Below are positions 1 through 7,690 of a DNA stretch of 64,000 bases, piece after piece. The notes below the pieces were generated by a model. The model was given only the letters and a program-made list of their open reading frames with translations, searched no databases and was not told the origin of the DNA. The stretch comes from an uncultured Lactobacillus sp. (GTDB taxonomy: Bacteria; Bacillota; Bacilli; Lactobacillales; Lactobacillaceae). Each line of letters begins with the position of its first letter. Position 1 is the stretch's first letter. The position numbers and the translations under genes are program-made. Location of the stretch: positions 1 through 64,000 of the forward strand of contig CANRQR010000002.1 of assembly GCA_947641735.1 (NCBI GenBank), given 5' to 3'.

Positions 1-90
1 AGCATTGGATACATTTAAGATAGCTAAAATGACTGATAAAACACTAAACAGTAATGTTTGTTTGGGATAGGTTCGAATTACATACTTCAT
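1..90 (-). CDS. N-terminus of a membrane protein, probable ABC-type exporter (partial)
   Basis: The first 30 codons of a gene that runs off the left edge. The start is ATG at 90-88, preceded by an AGGAG ribosome-binding site at 98-102 with 7 nt spacing. The protein begins Met-Lys-Tyr-Val-Ile-Arg and passes directly into a hydrophobic stretch (LLFSVLSVILAILNV), as is usual for the first transmembrane helix of ABC exporters with a permease-ATPase fusion. The start overlaps the stop of the small ORF upstream (ATGA), so the two are probably translationally coupled. In microcin C-like clusters the gene after mccB commonly encodes the peptide exporter; that role here is inference from position, because no ATPase domain lies inside the window. 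Confidence 0.6.
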   Translation of the reverse strand, partial: MKYVIRTYPKQTLLFSVLSVILAILNVSNA

Positions 91-188
91 TTAACTACTC
101 CTAAAGTATATTGTTGGATATCCTCATTTTCTCTAAATCCTTGAAACCAAAGGCCATTACTAAAGTTTAGATTTAAATTTTTATTCAA
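87..188 (-). CDS. 33-aa small ORF between the MccB-like gene and the exporter
   Basis: A short reading frame starting at TTG (188-186), 10 nt after a perfect GGAGG site that lies inside the end of the MccB-like gene. It stops with a TGA that overlaps the ATG of the next gene. It begins Met-Asn-Lys-Asn-Leu-Asn-Leu and contains the aromatic stretch NGLWFQGF. I recognise no family. Its ribosome-binding site and ATGA coupling argue for translation. The alternative is that it is the true C-terminus of the MccB-like protein, displaced by an indel in the A6 run just before that gene's stop. It was too short for ordinary ORF calling. Confidence 0.45.
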   Translation of the reverse strand: MNKNLNLNFSNGLWFQGFRENEDIQQYTLGVVK

Positions 189-1079
189 TTTTTTCTGTCC
201 TCCATTCTAAAGCTCCAATATCGAAAAAAACTCGTTCCCGATACTTAAAAGGTTTTTTACCAGCACAATAGTCGCTTATTTGTCGTGCTACTATATGTCC
301 CACATTAGCTACTATAGATGACTGTGCCTTATTATTTGCATTAGTAAATATTAATTTCTCTTTATAAATTTCATGTTTATATAAAAAATCATATACATTG
401 TTGGGATAATAGAATTCTGCTAACGAAACAATATTGCTTATGTATCCCTCATTAATAACATAGGAGATATTTAATTCGTTCGCAGCAATTTCTGTTAATT
501 TAGCCAATTCTCTTGTAGATGGATAATCTCCAGCTTGAATCACTATATCTATCTTATATTCCTTACATAAATCAACAATTTTGGCTGAATTATTACACAT
601 AATATCGATTGGAATAATCGAAGGGCGCCCACCTCTTTCAAAAAGAACTTCTACTTTCTTTTTATTCAAATCACTTTTCACATAATTCTGTCTATATAAA
701 TTATCTTCACTAACAAAGTCTGGATCTACCACCACTAAACTTTTTATATTACTTAAATTTTTTAAATCATTAGCAATATGACTCCCTGTAGTTCCTACTC
801 CAATTAAGCATACATTTATTTTTTTATGAGCTTCCACTGTAGAGATTACATCATACTTTTTCAGCATTTGAATTGTAGATAATAAATTATCCTTTTTTAT
901 ATCAGAAAATTTTGTGATAATTTCTTCTTTACTTCGTGGTTTTTTAAATAGCATAATAAATCTTTTAAAGAATCTTGATAATTTATTTTTATAACTAAAC
1001 CATTTACATAATTTCTAATTATTAGTTTCTTATCATCAAGTGACTTAAATAAAAAAATACCATCTTGTAATATAAACAT
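181..1079 (-). CDS. MccB/ThiF-like peptide adenylyltransferase, frame-interrupted
   Basis: E1-like (ThiF/MoeB/MccB) enzyme. In microcin C systems MccB uses ATP to attach AMP to the C-terminal Asn of a short peptide. The gene lies in two frames. Frame 1 starts at 1079 with AAGGTG upstream and encodes about 46 residues resembling the N-terminal peptide-clamp (RRE-type) domain. Frame 2 (to 181) begins at KPRSKEE and carries the adenylation domain: LIGVGTTGSH nucleotide loop, VVVDPD, NLYRQ, and INEGYISNIV, which resembles E. coli MccB's INAGYVNDI. The frames join by a -1 shift at 939-945, giving about 300 aa. The ATG at 954 has no ribosome-binding site, so frame 2 alone (257 aa) is unlikely to be the product. 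The two Cys pairs that bind zinc in E. coli MccB are absent. It may be a pseudogene, a recoded gene or a sequencing artefact. Confidence 0.75.
939..945 (-). other. A AAA AAC heptamer at the frame junction of the MccB-like gene
   Basis: On the minus strand the upstream frame reads TTA AAA AAC, so the heptamer A AAA AAC sits in exactly the zero-frame register (X XXY YYZ) of canonical -1 ribosomal slippery sites. A -1 slip continues into CCA CGA AGT, the Pro-Arg-Ser start of the adenylation domain frame. A one-base loss from a longer A run would give the same arrangement. The sequence cannot separate recoding from mutation. Confidence 0.6.
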
Positions 1080-1136
1080 CTTTCACCTTAAAAATATTAA
1101 AAATACTTCTAAATTAATTAGAATTTTTATTAAAAT

Positions 1137-1189
1137 AAAAATCCTATTAAATCAAGGCGTATTATTACCACGATTTAGTAGGATTTTTT
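1137..1189. terminator. Bidirectional hairpin between precursor peptide gene and MccB-like gene
   Basis: A 17-bp stem (arms 1137-1153 and 1172-1188, one G-U/mismatch position) with an 18-nt loop and T runs on both sides. It sits between the precursor ORF and the adenylyltransferase gene. E. coli mcc has a hairpin at the same place, which makes precursor mRNA far more abundant than enzyme mRNA. The same role here is inference. Confidence 0.8.
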
Positions 1190-1219
1190 GATTCATGTGC
1201 CTTTTTGATAATCCTCAGA

Positions 1220-1318
1220 CTAATTCCAAAGTTGCCAGCTGTTTCCCTTTTGAGTGTAACTTAAAGTTACATCTAAAGTAGTCAAATCAATAACTTCTTC
1301 TGTTGATACTTCTTTCAT
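1220..1318 (-). CDS. Microcin C-like precursor peptide (MccA-like), 32 aa
   Basis: The ORF runs from ATG (1318-1316) to TAG (1222-1220), with AGGTG at 1328-1332 (9 nt spacing). The peptide begins MKEVSTEEVIDL, has an acidic N-terminal half, and ends NSWQLWN. The last residue is Asn, the residue that MccB enzymes adenylate at the peptide C-terminus. Most known MccA peptides are very short (7 aa in E. coli), but longer ones of 20-40 aa exist in other bacteria. Evidence for the call: a near-consensus promoter upstream, a terminator downstream, and an MccB-like gene immediately after. I recognise no homologue of the peptide itself. Confidence 0.75.
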   Translation of the reverse strand: MKEVSTEEVIDLTTLDVTLSYTQKGNSWQLWN

Positions 1319-1369
1319 TTAAATCAACACCTAACTTTAAAACGCTAAAAGCATTCTTATTTGAAACTA

Positions 1370-1398
1370 ATAATAATATGCTTTTTTAATCATGTCAA
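1370..1398 (-). promoter_or_regulatory. Near-consensus sigma-A promoter of the precursor peptide gene
   Basis: -35 TTGACA (1398-1393), 17-nt spacer, -10 TATTAT (1375-1370). Transcription would start about 45 nt upstream of the peptide ATG. This is among the strongest promoters in the window, as expected for a highly expressed precursor peptide. Confidence 0.75.
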
Positions 1399-1490
1399 CA
1401 TTTTTAATCTTATATTTTAATATAACTCGCTAAATAATTTGTTTACATGCATTACTTCATAAAAATATTATTAAAAAGCCAATATTTATG

Positions 1491-1515
1491 TGAAGTGCCA
1501 TACAAAAGTTAGATA
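1491..1515 (+). repeat. Left terminal inverted repeat of the IS
   Basis: Starts TGAAGTGCC and later shares GTTAGA with the other end; matches the reverse complement of 2956-2980 imperfectly. Confidence 0.75.
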
Positions 1516-1527
1516 TTTTATAAATTT

Positions 1528-2436
1528 TTAAATATCTGATAATACACGATTTCTGTATTTAACAGGGGGACGTGTATTTTAGTTTATTGGAACGTCTGAT
1601 GTTATTGAACCAGTAGATATATTCTTGAAGTACTTTTTCCATTTCTTCCAATGAACCAATCTTCAAGCGATTTAGTTTTTCTCTTTTCATTAGATTAAAT
1701 ATTGTTTCTCCAGGTGCATTATCATGACAGTTACCTTTGGGTGACATGCTTTGAATAATATTCACCTCTTTTAATCTAGCTTGATAACCAGGATTTTTAT
1801 ACTGAAATCCTTGATCTGAATGCAGGATAGGATTAGCCTCTTTAGGCAAATGTTTCTCTAACTCATCAAGCATTTTATAAATAGTTTTCATCTCAGGTGA
1901 GTGGCTAACTGAACAAGCTAAGATTTCTAAAGATGCTTCATCCAGTACTGGAGATATAGCCATTAGTTAGCTTATATTCTGTCACATCAGTATGTAGAAC
2001 ATGATAAGGTCTGGTTTCATCAAAGGTTTGGTTAAGAATATTTGGTGCCTTCTTGCCAACATTCCCCTTATAAGAGCTATATTTAGCTGTATTCTTATGA
2101 TACAGTGTGGTTTTAATGCCAATACCTCGCATTATTTTTCGCACTGTTTCCATCGCAAGCTTAATACCTTCATCTCTTAAAGCAGCCTACATTGGACGAT
2201 AACCATATGTTTCATCAGCTTCACCATAATATATTTCTTTGATCTTTTCCTTAACTTTAGCGTATTTATCAGTCTTGTCAAGACGATTTTTGATATTATC
2301 GTAGTAAGTTTTGCGATTTAAATTAAGCAGCTTAAATAAGGTCTTAAGCTTAACTTGAGGTTCTTCAGCCCGAATATCCAGGATTATTTGTGATTTTCGT
2401 CTATTGGATAACGTGGATATCGGGCAGCCACTTTTT
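1528..2436 (-). pseudogene. IS3-family transposase orfB (DDE domain), disrupted
   Basis: Integrase-core transposase remnant. Catalytic context is visible in order: HTDVTEY (first Asp), HSDQGFQY (second Asp) and NAPGETIFNLMKRE (Glu), with the usual IS3 spacing. Lesions: in-frame TAG at 2187-2189 after YGYRP, a frameshift near 1950 (LTNG to ISPVLDEAS), and a frameshift in the C run near 1563. Restoring the last one gives the family C-terminus TSPVKYRNRVLSDI with a stop at 1528-1530. The first part continues from orfA in the same open frame. Confidence 0.85.
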
Positions 2437-2926
2437 TTTAAGATTAAGTTCTCTATACGTAATCTTTCTAATTTAGCTTCTTGTTGTAAGATTTTCTCTT
2501 CGTACTTTTCCTTCTCGCTAAGCTCAATTTTCTGAGCTCTTTTTTTGATATGCTTCGTCTTTTTAGGTATTTTACGTGGGTATCCTTTCTGATTAGGTTT
2601 CAGCCCAGCAATGCCTTCTTCATTAAATTTATGTATCCAAGAATACACTTGAGAAGGGTTGATATTAAACCTAGCTGCTACCTCTGTTTGTCCTTGATTA
2701 TTAGATAGTAGCGTACCGCATCAAGTTTAAATTCAAAAGAATATTCTTTCTTAGTATGCTTAACTCTAAGAGCCTCTAATCCTTGTTTTTGTGCCAATTT
2801 AACCCATCTAAAAATTTGATAATTAGGAAGAATATCATATTCTTTTTCTAATCCTAATAATGAATTAACATGATTTAAATATTTAGAAACAACTTCTATT
2901 TTTAATTCAGTTGAATATTTGGTCAT
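2431..2926 (-). pseudogene. IS3-family transposase orfA (helix-turn-helix), disrupted
   Basis: Starts at ATG 2926-2924 (MTKYSTELKIEVV) and contains two helix-turn-helix-like segments typical of IS150-group OrfA, followed by a Lys/Glu-rich coiled-coil region (QEAKLERLRIENLILKK). A frameshift near 2700 breaks it: the first frame stops after KDKQR, and the correct continuation (NNQGQTEVAARFNI) is in the next frame. An A8 run near 2435 marks the usual orfA/orfB programmed-frameshift window. Confidence 0.8.
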
Positions 2927-2955
2927 AAAAAAGTGCCTCACAATCATTAGATTTA

Positions 2956-2980
2956 TGTCTAACAATTATGAGGCACTTCA
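2956..2980 (-). repeat. Right terminal inverted repeat of the IS
   Basis: Reverse complement begins TGAAGTGCC, pairing with the left end at 1491. Confidence 0.75.
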
Positions 2981-3024
2981 AAAAATAGTAATCTGCTTTT
3001 TTAGATATAACACAATAAAATGAA

Positions 3025-4368
3025 TTAATTTTGATAAGTTTCCTTGATAAACAAAACGCAAACTGCTGCTAATATTCCTGAAACACCTGCTGTTAACATC
3101 ATTGCGGGCATTGAATATTTCATCAGTGGGAATAATGCAAAGCTTAGTAATGACGCAATAATTTGTGGTAAACAAATTGAACAGTTAAATAATCCTAAAT
3201 AAGTCCCCATGTGTTTGCCAGATAAGGCGTTAGAAACCATAGTTAAAGGATAAGTATTCATCGCAGCCCAAGACATTCCGATTAAAACAAATGATAAAAT
3301 AAGTAAATTCTGTGAGTGAACAAAAAAGATTGATCCATATCCTACAGCTCCTAATAATAAACTAATTCCATACCCTAACTTATGATGATCATTTGGTACT
3401 TTTGCTAAAACATATGACCAAATTACTGCTGCAATAGATTGTACAGCCGTTAAAACACCAAACCAGTTACCTGCTAATTGGTAACCTGAAGAAGCGGGAT
3501 CAACTGCTCTCCATACATTTTTGGCAATAGCTCCTGTAGCGTAAGTGGACAAATATTGAAATGAAAACCAACAAAATAATTGTACTAAGGAAACTTCCCA
3601 AAAAACTTTAGGTGCATGTTTTAGTAATACAAACCAGTTACCATCCTTTTTATTATCTTCTTCTTTAATACCATGATAACGTGCATAAGTTTTAGGATCA
3701 TATTCATGGACCTTTGTTACGGTTAACAAGCTAGTAATAACAAGGATTACAGCACCTACATAAAATGAAATTACAACCGATTGAGGCACTACACCCTTTT
3801 TAGCAGTATTGGCCACACCTAAAACTGTTAATAAGAATGGGAAAAATGCTGCAATTACTGCACCAGAGTTTGAAAGCATACTCTGAATACCATAGGCATA
3901 TGACTTTTGTTCATCATTAACCATATCCCCAATCATCATTTTAAATGGTTGCATCGCCATATTGGCCGCCACATCTAAAATGGCAATTGCAATAGCACCA
4001 AATACTAAAGCTTCAATAGATCCATATCCCAAACCAAAATTACCAATATTTGGCAAAAGTAACATCATAACTACCGCAAAGATCATCCCAATTAATAAAT
4101 ACGGTAATCTTCTTCCGCCAAGTTTTGGAGCCCATGTTTTATCAGATAGTGATCCAATAGCTGGTTGAACCACTAGACCAGCTAAAGGAGGCAAAATGAA
4201 GAACCAACCTAATTTCGTTGGGTCAGCACCTAAAGTTTGAAAAATACGACTCATTTGTGATGTTTCAAGTGTAAAGGCAATTTGGATACCTAAATATCCA
4301 AAGTTAATCATCCAAATTATACTTTTAGCAAGTTTTGGCAAACCAGATACTTCATTATTTTTATTCAT
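3025..4368 (-). CDS. malT: Maltose permease, MFS (GPH/SLC45-like)
   Basis: A 447-aa, 12-helix major-facilitator sugar transporter of the plasma membrane. The sequence resembles the MalT maltose/H+ symporters of lactobacilli (N-terminal ETSQMSRIFQTLGADP, the MFS loop GSLSDKTWAPKLGGRRLPY between helices 2 and 3, and a C-terminus with LGLFNCSICLPQIIAS). I chose ATG 4368-4366 because GAGGGAG lies just upstream; the longer GTG start at 4383 would place that site inside the coding sequence. It stands alone, with catabolite control sites and a palindromic operator upstream. Substrate is assigned from family likeness only. Confidence 0.85.
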   Translation of the reverse strand: MNKNNEVSGLPKLAKSIIWMINFGYLGIQIAFTLETSQMSRIFQTLGADPTKLGWFFILPPLAGLVVQPAIGSLSDKTWAPKLGGRRLPYLLIGMIFAVVMMLLLPNIGNFGLGYGSIEALVFGAIAIAILDVAANMAMQPFKMMIGDMVNDEQKSYAYGIQSMLSNSGAVIAAFFPFLLTVLGVANTAKKGVVPQSVVISFYVGAVILVITSLLTVTKVHEYDPKTYARYHGIKEEDNKKDGNWFVLLKHAPKVFWEVSLVQLFCWFSFQYLSTYATGAIAKNVWRAVDPASSGYQLAGNWFGVLTAVQSIAAVIWSYVLAKVPNDHHKLGYGISLLLGAVGYGSIFFVHSQNLLILSFVLIGMSWAAMNTYPLTMVSNALSGKHMGTYLGLFNCSICLPQIIASLLSFALFPLMKYSMPAMMLTAGVSGILAAVCVLFIKETYQN

Positions 4369-4390
4369 AATTTTCTCCCTCACTATTACG

Positions 4391-4405
4391 CCTAAGCGCT
4401 TTCAT
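4391..4405 (-). promoter_or_regulatory. Second cre-like site near the malT transcription start
   Basis: Minus strand ATGAAAGCGCTTAGG matches the first half of the CcpA cre consensus well and the second half less well. It lies at or just after the predicted transcription start. Confidence 0.5.
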
Positions 4406-4411
4406 AATTTT

Positions 4412-4440
4412 ATATTAAGCAAGGATGAAAATGCTTTCAA
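4412..4440 (-). promoter_or_regulatory. malT promoter
   Basis: -35 TTGAAA (4440-4435), 17-nt spacer, -10 TAATAT (4417-4412), upstream of malT and overlapped by a cre site. Confidence 0.65.
4426..4439 (-). promoter_or_regulatory. cre (CcpA) site overlapping the malT -35 box
   Basis: TGAAAGCATTTTCA fits the catabolite-responsive element consensus TGWAANCGNTNWCA with one mismatch and is nearly palindromic. It covers the -35 hexamer, which predicts glucose repression through CcpA/HPr-Ser-P. Confidence 0.75.
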
Positions 4441-4453
4441 TATTAAATAAACT

Positions 4454-4465
4454 GTTACCGGTAAC
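4454..4465. promoter_or_regulatory. Perfect 12-bp palindrome, candidate LacI/GalR-family (MalR) operator
   Basis: GTTACCGGTAAC is a perfect inverted repeat with the central CG typical of LacI/GalR regulators. It lies 14 bp upstream of the malT -35 box, which would suit an activator or a looping repressor. No regulator gene is in the window. Confidence 0.5.
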
Positions 4466-4474
4466 TAAAATTAT

Positions 4475-4520
4475 AAAAAAGGACTGCCAATCTTTCTTTA
4501 TAAACGAAGGATTAACAGTC
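4475..4520 (-). terminator. Terminator of the thyA-dfrA operon
   Basis: A stem of about 15 bp with G-U pairs (arms 4482-4496 and 4506-4520) followed on the minus strand by TTTTTTATAA, just after the dfrA stop. Confidence 0.75.
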
Positions 4521-4531
4521 TAAAGGAGATT

Positions 4532-5041
4532 TTATTTTTTAATTCTCTTATATTCTAAAAAATCATAATCAAATTCATTTTTGTTATCTGCTGAATGTTT
4601 TTCAACATTAAACAACTTAAAATCGTCATAATTTATATCCGGCATTTTCGTATCACCAACAAATAGATGATGGATCTTGGTTTTTTGAAGAATATCAACA
4701 TTATTTTTAAATTCTTCAAAAAGTCTCGCTCCACCAATAATATCAATTATTTCATTAGAATGATTTCCTAGCCAATTTCTTAATTGTTCAATCTGCGAAA
4801 AGATCTTAACGCGTGGATTATCTTGATATTCACGCTGCAAGATTGGGCTAGTCGAAAGAATAACATGCTCTCTTTTAGGAAGGAGTCCAGGAAAACTTTC
4901 AAAAGTTTTTCTTCCCATAACAATTATATGATCAGAAGTTAATTCTTTAAAATGTTTCATATCAGCTGGTAAATGCCAGGGTAACCTACCTTGGTAACCA
5001 ATATAACTGGCTTCATCTTCTGCCCAAATAAATCTTAGCAT
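4532..5041 (-). CDS. dfrA: Dihydrofolate reductase
   Basis: 169-aa NADPH-dependent reductase converting dihydrofolate to tetrahydrofolate. It has the family landmarks: MLRFIWAEDEASYIGYQGRLPWHLPADMKHF (substrate site with WHLPAD), IIVMGRKTFESFPG, and IIGGARLFEEF for cofactor binding. The length is normal. It lies 16 bp after thyA, so the two form an operon in which ThyA makes dihydrofolate and DfrA recycles it. A terminator follows. Confidence 0.95.
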   Translation of the reverse strand: MLRFIWAEDEASYIGYQGRLPWHLPADMKHFKELTSDHIIVMGRKTFESFPGLLPKREHVILSTSPILQREYQDNPRVKIFSQIEQLRNWLGNHSNEIIDIIGGARLFEEFKNNVDILQKTKIHHLFVGDTKMPDINYDDFKLFNVEKHSADNKNEFDYDFLEYKRIKK

Positions 5042-5057
5042 TGATATCTCCTTATTC

Positions 5058-6014
5058 TTAAACGGCTACTGCTGCCTTAATTGTGCCATGATGTCGATAA
5101 TCAATTAACTTGATATCTGACATTTCAAAATCTTGAACTAGTTTTTTATCAGGATTTAACCAAAGTTGAGGAGAATCATACGGCTTTCTACTCAATAAAT
5201 CTTTCACTTGATTAAAATGATTTTTATAAATATGAGCATCTCCCAAAGTATGAATAAATTCACCTGGTTTTAAACCTGTTTCTCGTGCAATTAGATTAAC
5301 GAGCAAAGAGTAACTCGCAATATTAAACGGCACTCCTAAAAACATATCCCCTGATCTTTGATACAGCTGTAAACTTAATTTTCCATCATTAACATAAAAC
5401 TGAAATAAAACATGACATGGTGGCAACGCAGAAGTTGGAACATCTTCTGGATTCCAAGCACTGACAATTAAACGCCTAGAATATGGTGTCTTCTTTATTT
5501 GATCAATTACATTTTGAATTTGATCAATAAAGCCACCTTCACGTTTTTTCCAGTGTCGCCATTGGGCGCCATATACGTCTCCTAAATTTCCATATTTTTC
5601 TGCAAAAGCTTGATCTTTCAATATTTTTTGATCAAACTTTTGCATTTCTTCTTGATAAATCTTCTTAAATTCAGGATCTTTTTGACTTCTAAGTCCGAAA
5701 TCCGTCATATCAGGGCCATTATAATCAGAACTTTCTATCCAATTTTTAAAAGACCACTCATCCCAAATATGATTATTATGTTCCAATAAAAATCGAATAT
5801 TGGTATCTCCCTGTAGAAACCATAATAATTCGCTCTTAATAAGCCCAAACGGAATTCTTTTAGTAGTTAGAATAGGAAAGCCCTGGCTGAGATCAAATCT
5901 CATTTGCGCACCAAATAAACTTCTGGTACCTGTTCCTGTTCTATCTTCCTTATCATGTCCCCCAGACATAATTTTGTTTAATAAGTCTAAATATGGTTGC
6001 TCTAAAGTTGCCAT
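5058..6014 (-). CDS. thyA: Thymidylate synthase
   Basis: 318-aa enzyme methylating dUMP to dTMP with methylene-tetrahydrofolate. Visible motifs: [19 protein letters not shown] at the N-terminus, the catalytic Cys in [32 protein letters not shown] for dUMP binding, and the C-terminal TIKAAVAV tail that closes over the active site. Length matches the long (L. casei-type, about 316 aa) form with an insertion in the small domain. First gene of the thyA-dfrA operon, divergent from cls. Confidence 0.96.
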   Translation of the reverse strand: MATLEQPYLDLLNKIMSGGHDKEDRTGTGTRSLFGAQMRFDLSQGFPILTTKRIPFGLIKSELLWFLQGDTNIRFLLEHNNHIWDEWSFKNWIESSDYNGPDMTDFGLRSQKDPEFKKIYQEEMQKFDQKILKDQAFAEKYGNLGDVYGAQWRHWKKREGGFIDQIQNVIDQIKKTPYSRRLIVSAWNPEDVPTSALPPCHVLFQFYVNDGKLSLQLYQRSGDMFLGVPFNIASYSLLVNLIARETGLKPGEFIHTLGDAHIYKNHFNQVKDLLSRKPYDSPQLWLNPDKKLVQDFEMSDIKLIDYRHHGTIKAAVAV

Positions 6015-6111
6015 TTTCTTTCTTCTTTCTATTGCGCATATTCTTCATTAAAATACCATATATTTAGTGCCTTGGTAAATACATATACTATATTTTGTAT
6101 GTACTTAGATG

Positions 6112-6120
6112 TGGTAGAAT
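6112..6120 (+). promoter_or_regulatory. Extended -10 promoter of cls
   Basis: TGGTAGAAT, an extended -10 element (TG one base before TAGAAT), 30 nt upstream of the cls start. No convincing -35 hexamer at 17 bp. Confidence 0.45.
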
Positions 6121-6149
6121 TAGATATTATATATTTTGGAGGAGTTTTA

Positions 6150-7634
6150 ATGATTTTAACGTGGGATATAATTCGACGAACTATTGAAGTTCTTTGGTTA
6201 ATTAACGTAGGTTTAGCTATTTGGACTGTTTTTCGTAGTCATCGTGACATATCTTCTACATGGGCATGGCTTTTAATTTTATCGATCTTGCCATATGTTG
6301 GTTTTATATTATATTTATTTACCGGACGTCAATTATCTCATGACGATATTTTTTCAATTAAAACTGAACAAAAGAAATTTCGCGATCGCTTTCTTAATGA
6401 GCAAAATAAACTACTAAGAATTCATGATTTACTTCCAAGTAAAGACCAAAGTCCACGTAGTAGGCGATTAGTAGAATTAAACTTAAATAATGATGATGCC
6501 CTTTTAACCTTCAATAATAAAGTAGAAACTTTCGTAGATGGGCAAGTTCTATTTAAAAACATTCTAAAAAATATTGATCAAGCAAAAAATAGCATTAATA
6601 TTGAATTCTATACTTTTTATGACGATCAATTGGGAAATCAAGTCTTACATGCTTTAGAAGAGGCTGCTAGTCGTGGAGTTAAAATTAGAGTCCTATACGA
6701 TGCAAGTGGTTCACGCGGTACACATCCTTCATTTTTTAAGAAACTGCGTCAATTAGGTGGACAGGCTCAACCTTTTATTTCAACAGCTGGTAATCGTTTC
6801 TTTACTACTCCACGTGCCAATTATCATTTACATCGCAAGTTAGTAATAATTGATAATGAAGTTGGCTATATCGGTGGCTTTAACATTGGTGACCAATATG
6901 TAGATCGAAGTCCAAAGTTTGGACACTGGCGAGATACTCATTTACGTGTTATTGGGCAATCAGCCTTACTGATGGAAATTCGTTTTGCTATGGATTGGAA
7001 TACAAGTTGTCGCAAATCTCATCTACCTAAATATAATGTTGATAGTTTGATTGAAAATTTTAAATTAAAAGTTGTTCAATCCGATAACTTAGTTCCAATG
7101 CAAATCGTTTCTTCAGGACCTGATAACAGTAATTTTGGTATTCGTCGCGCATATGAAGAAATAATTGCCCAGGCGCAAAATTACGTCTACATCCAAACTC
7201 CCTATTTAATTCCTGGAGACTCAATTTTAGAAGCTTTAATAATCGCAGCAAAAAGTGGTGTTGATGTAAGAATTATGATTCCTTCAATGCCAGATCATCC
7301 TTTTGTCTATCGCGCAACTGAATATTATGCAAAATATCTAGTTAATAATGGTGTCAAAGTTTATAAATATGACAATGGGTTCATTCATGCAAAAACTATT
7401 GTCAGCGGATCTAATATTGCCTCTGTTGGGTCAGCTAATCAAGACTTCCGCAGTTATCAATTAAATTTTGAAGTAAATGCATTTACTTATAGTTCTAAAC
7501 TAACCAAAGAACTAAAAAATATCTTTGAAGAAGATTTAAAAGACTCTACTTTACTAACAAAAGAATATTTTGACAATCAATCTAACTGGCGTAAATTTAA
7601 ACAATACTTCTCACGATTATTATCACCAATTTTA
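6150..7634 (+). CDS. cls: Cardiolipin synthase (PLD family)
   Basis: About 495 aa with two N-terminal transmembrane helices and two phospholipase-D domains, each with the HxKx4D motif: HRKLVIIDNEVGYIGGFN and HAKTIVSGSNIASVGSANQD. It condenses two phosphatidylglycerol molecules to cardiolipin at the membrane. The ATG at 6150 is preceded by TTGGAGGAG at the right distance; an upstream in-frame ATG at 6072 lies before the promoter and is rejected. Transcribed alone, with a strong terminator after it. Confidence 0.92.
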
Positions 7635-7635
7635 T

Positions 7636-7686
7636 AAAAAAACGAGGAAAACTCAGATTATTTATCTAAGTATTCCTCGTTTTTTC
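7636..7686. terminator. Bidirectional terminator between cls and yjeM
   Basis: Stem AACGAGGAA/TTCCTCGTT flanked by A6 and T6 runs, serving the converging genes on both strands. Confidence 0.85.
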
Positions 7687-7690
7687 TTAC

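Larger units (their letters stand above)
1491..2980 (-). mobile_element. Decayed IS3-family insertion sequence (IS1223-like, IS150 group)
   Basis: About 1,490 bp bounded by imperfect terminal inverted repeats that both start TGAAGTGCC. It contains a two-part transposase (orfA with helix-turn-helix, orfB with a DDE core) interrupted by at least three frameshifts and one nonsense codon. Length and organisation match IS1223, described from L. johnsonii (recalled, not searched). No clear target-site duplication is visible next to the ends. It lies between the microcin-like cluster and malT, and is probably immobile by itself. Confidence 0.85.

Noticed and set aside
181..954. Treating the 257-aa frame alone as a complete MccB-like gene
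   Set aside because: Its ATG has no ribosome-binding site and it lacks the first part of the clamp domain, which is encoded in the upstream frame (897-1079) with a good AAGGTG site.
1081..1340. A very short (about 7-codon) MccA-type ORF in place of the 32-codon one
   Set aside because: I found no 7-codon ORF ending in Asn with a ribosome-binding site in this stretch; the 32-codon ORF has all signals.
1481..2990. Target-site duplication of the IS
   Set aside because: Bases flanking the terminal repeats (ATG on the left, AAA on the right) do not match.
4369..4383. Upstream GTG start for malT
   Set aside because: It would place the only good ribosome-binding site (GAGGGAG) inside the coding sequence.
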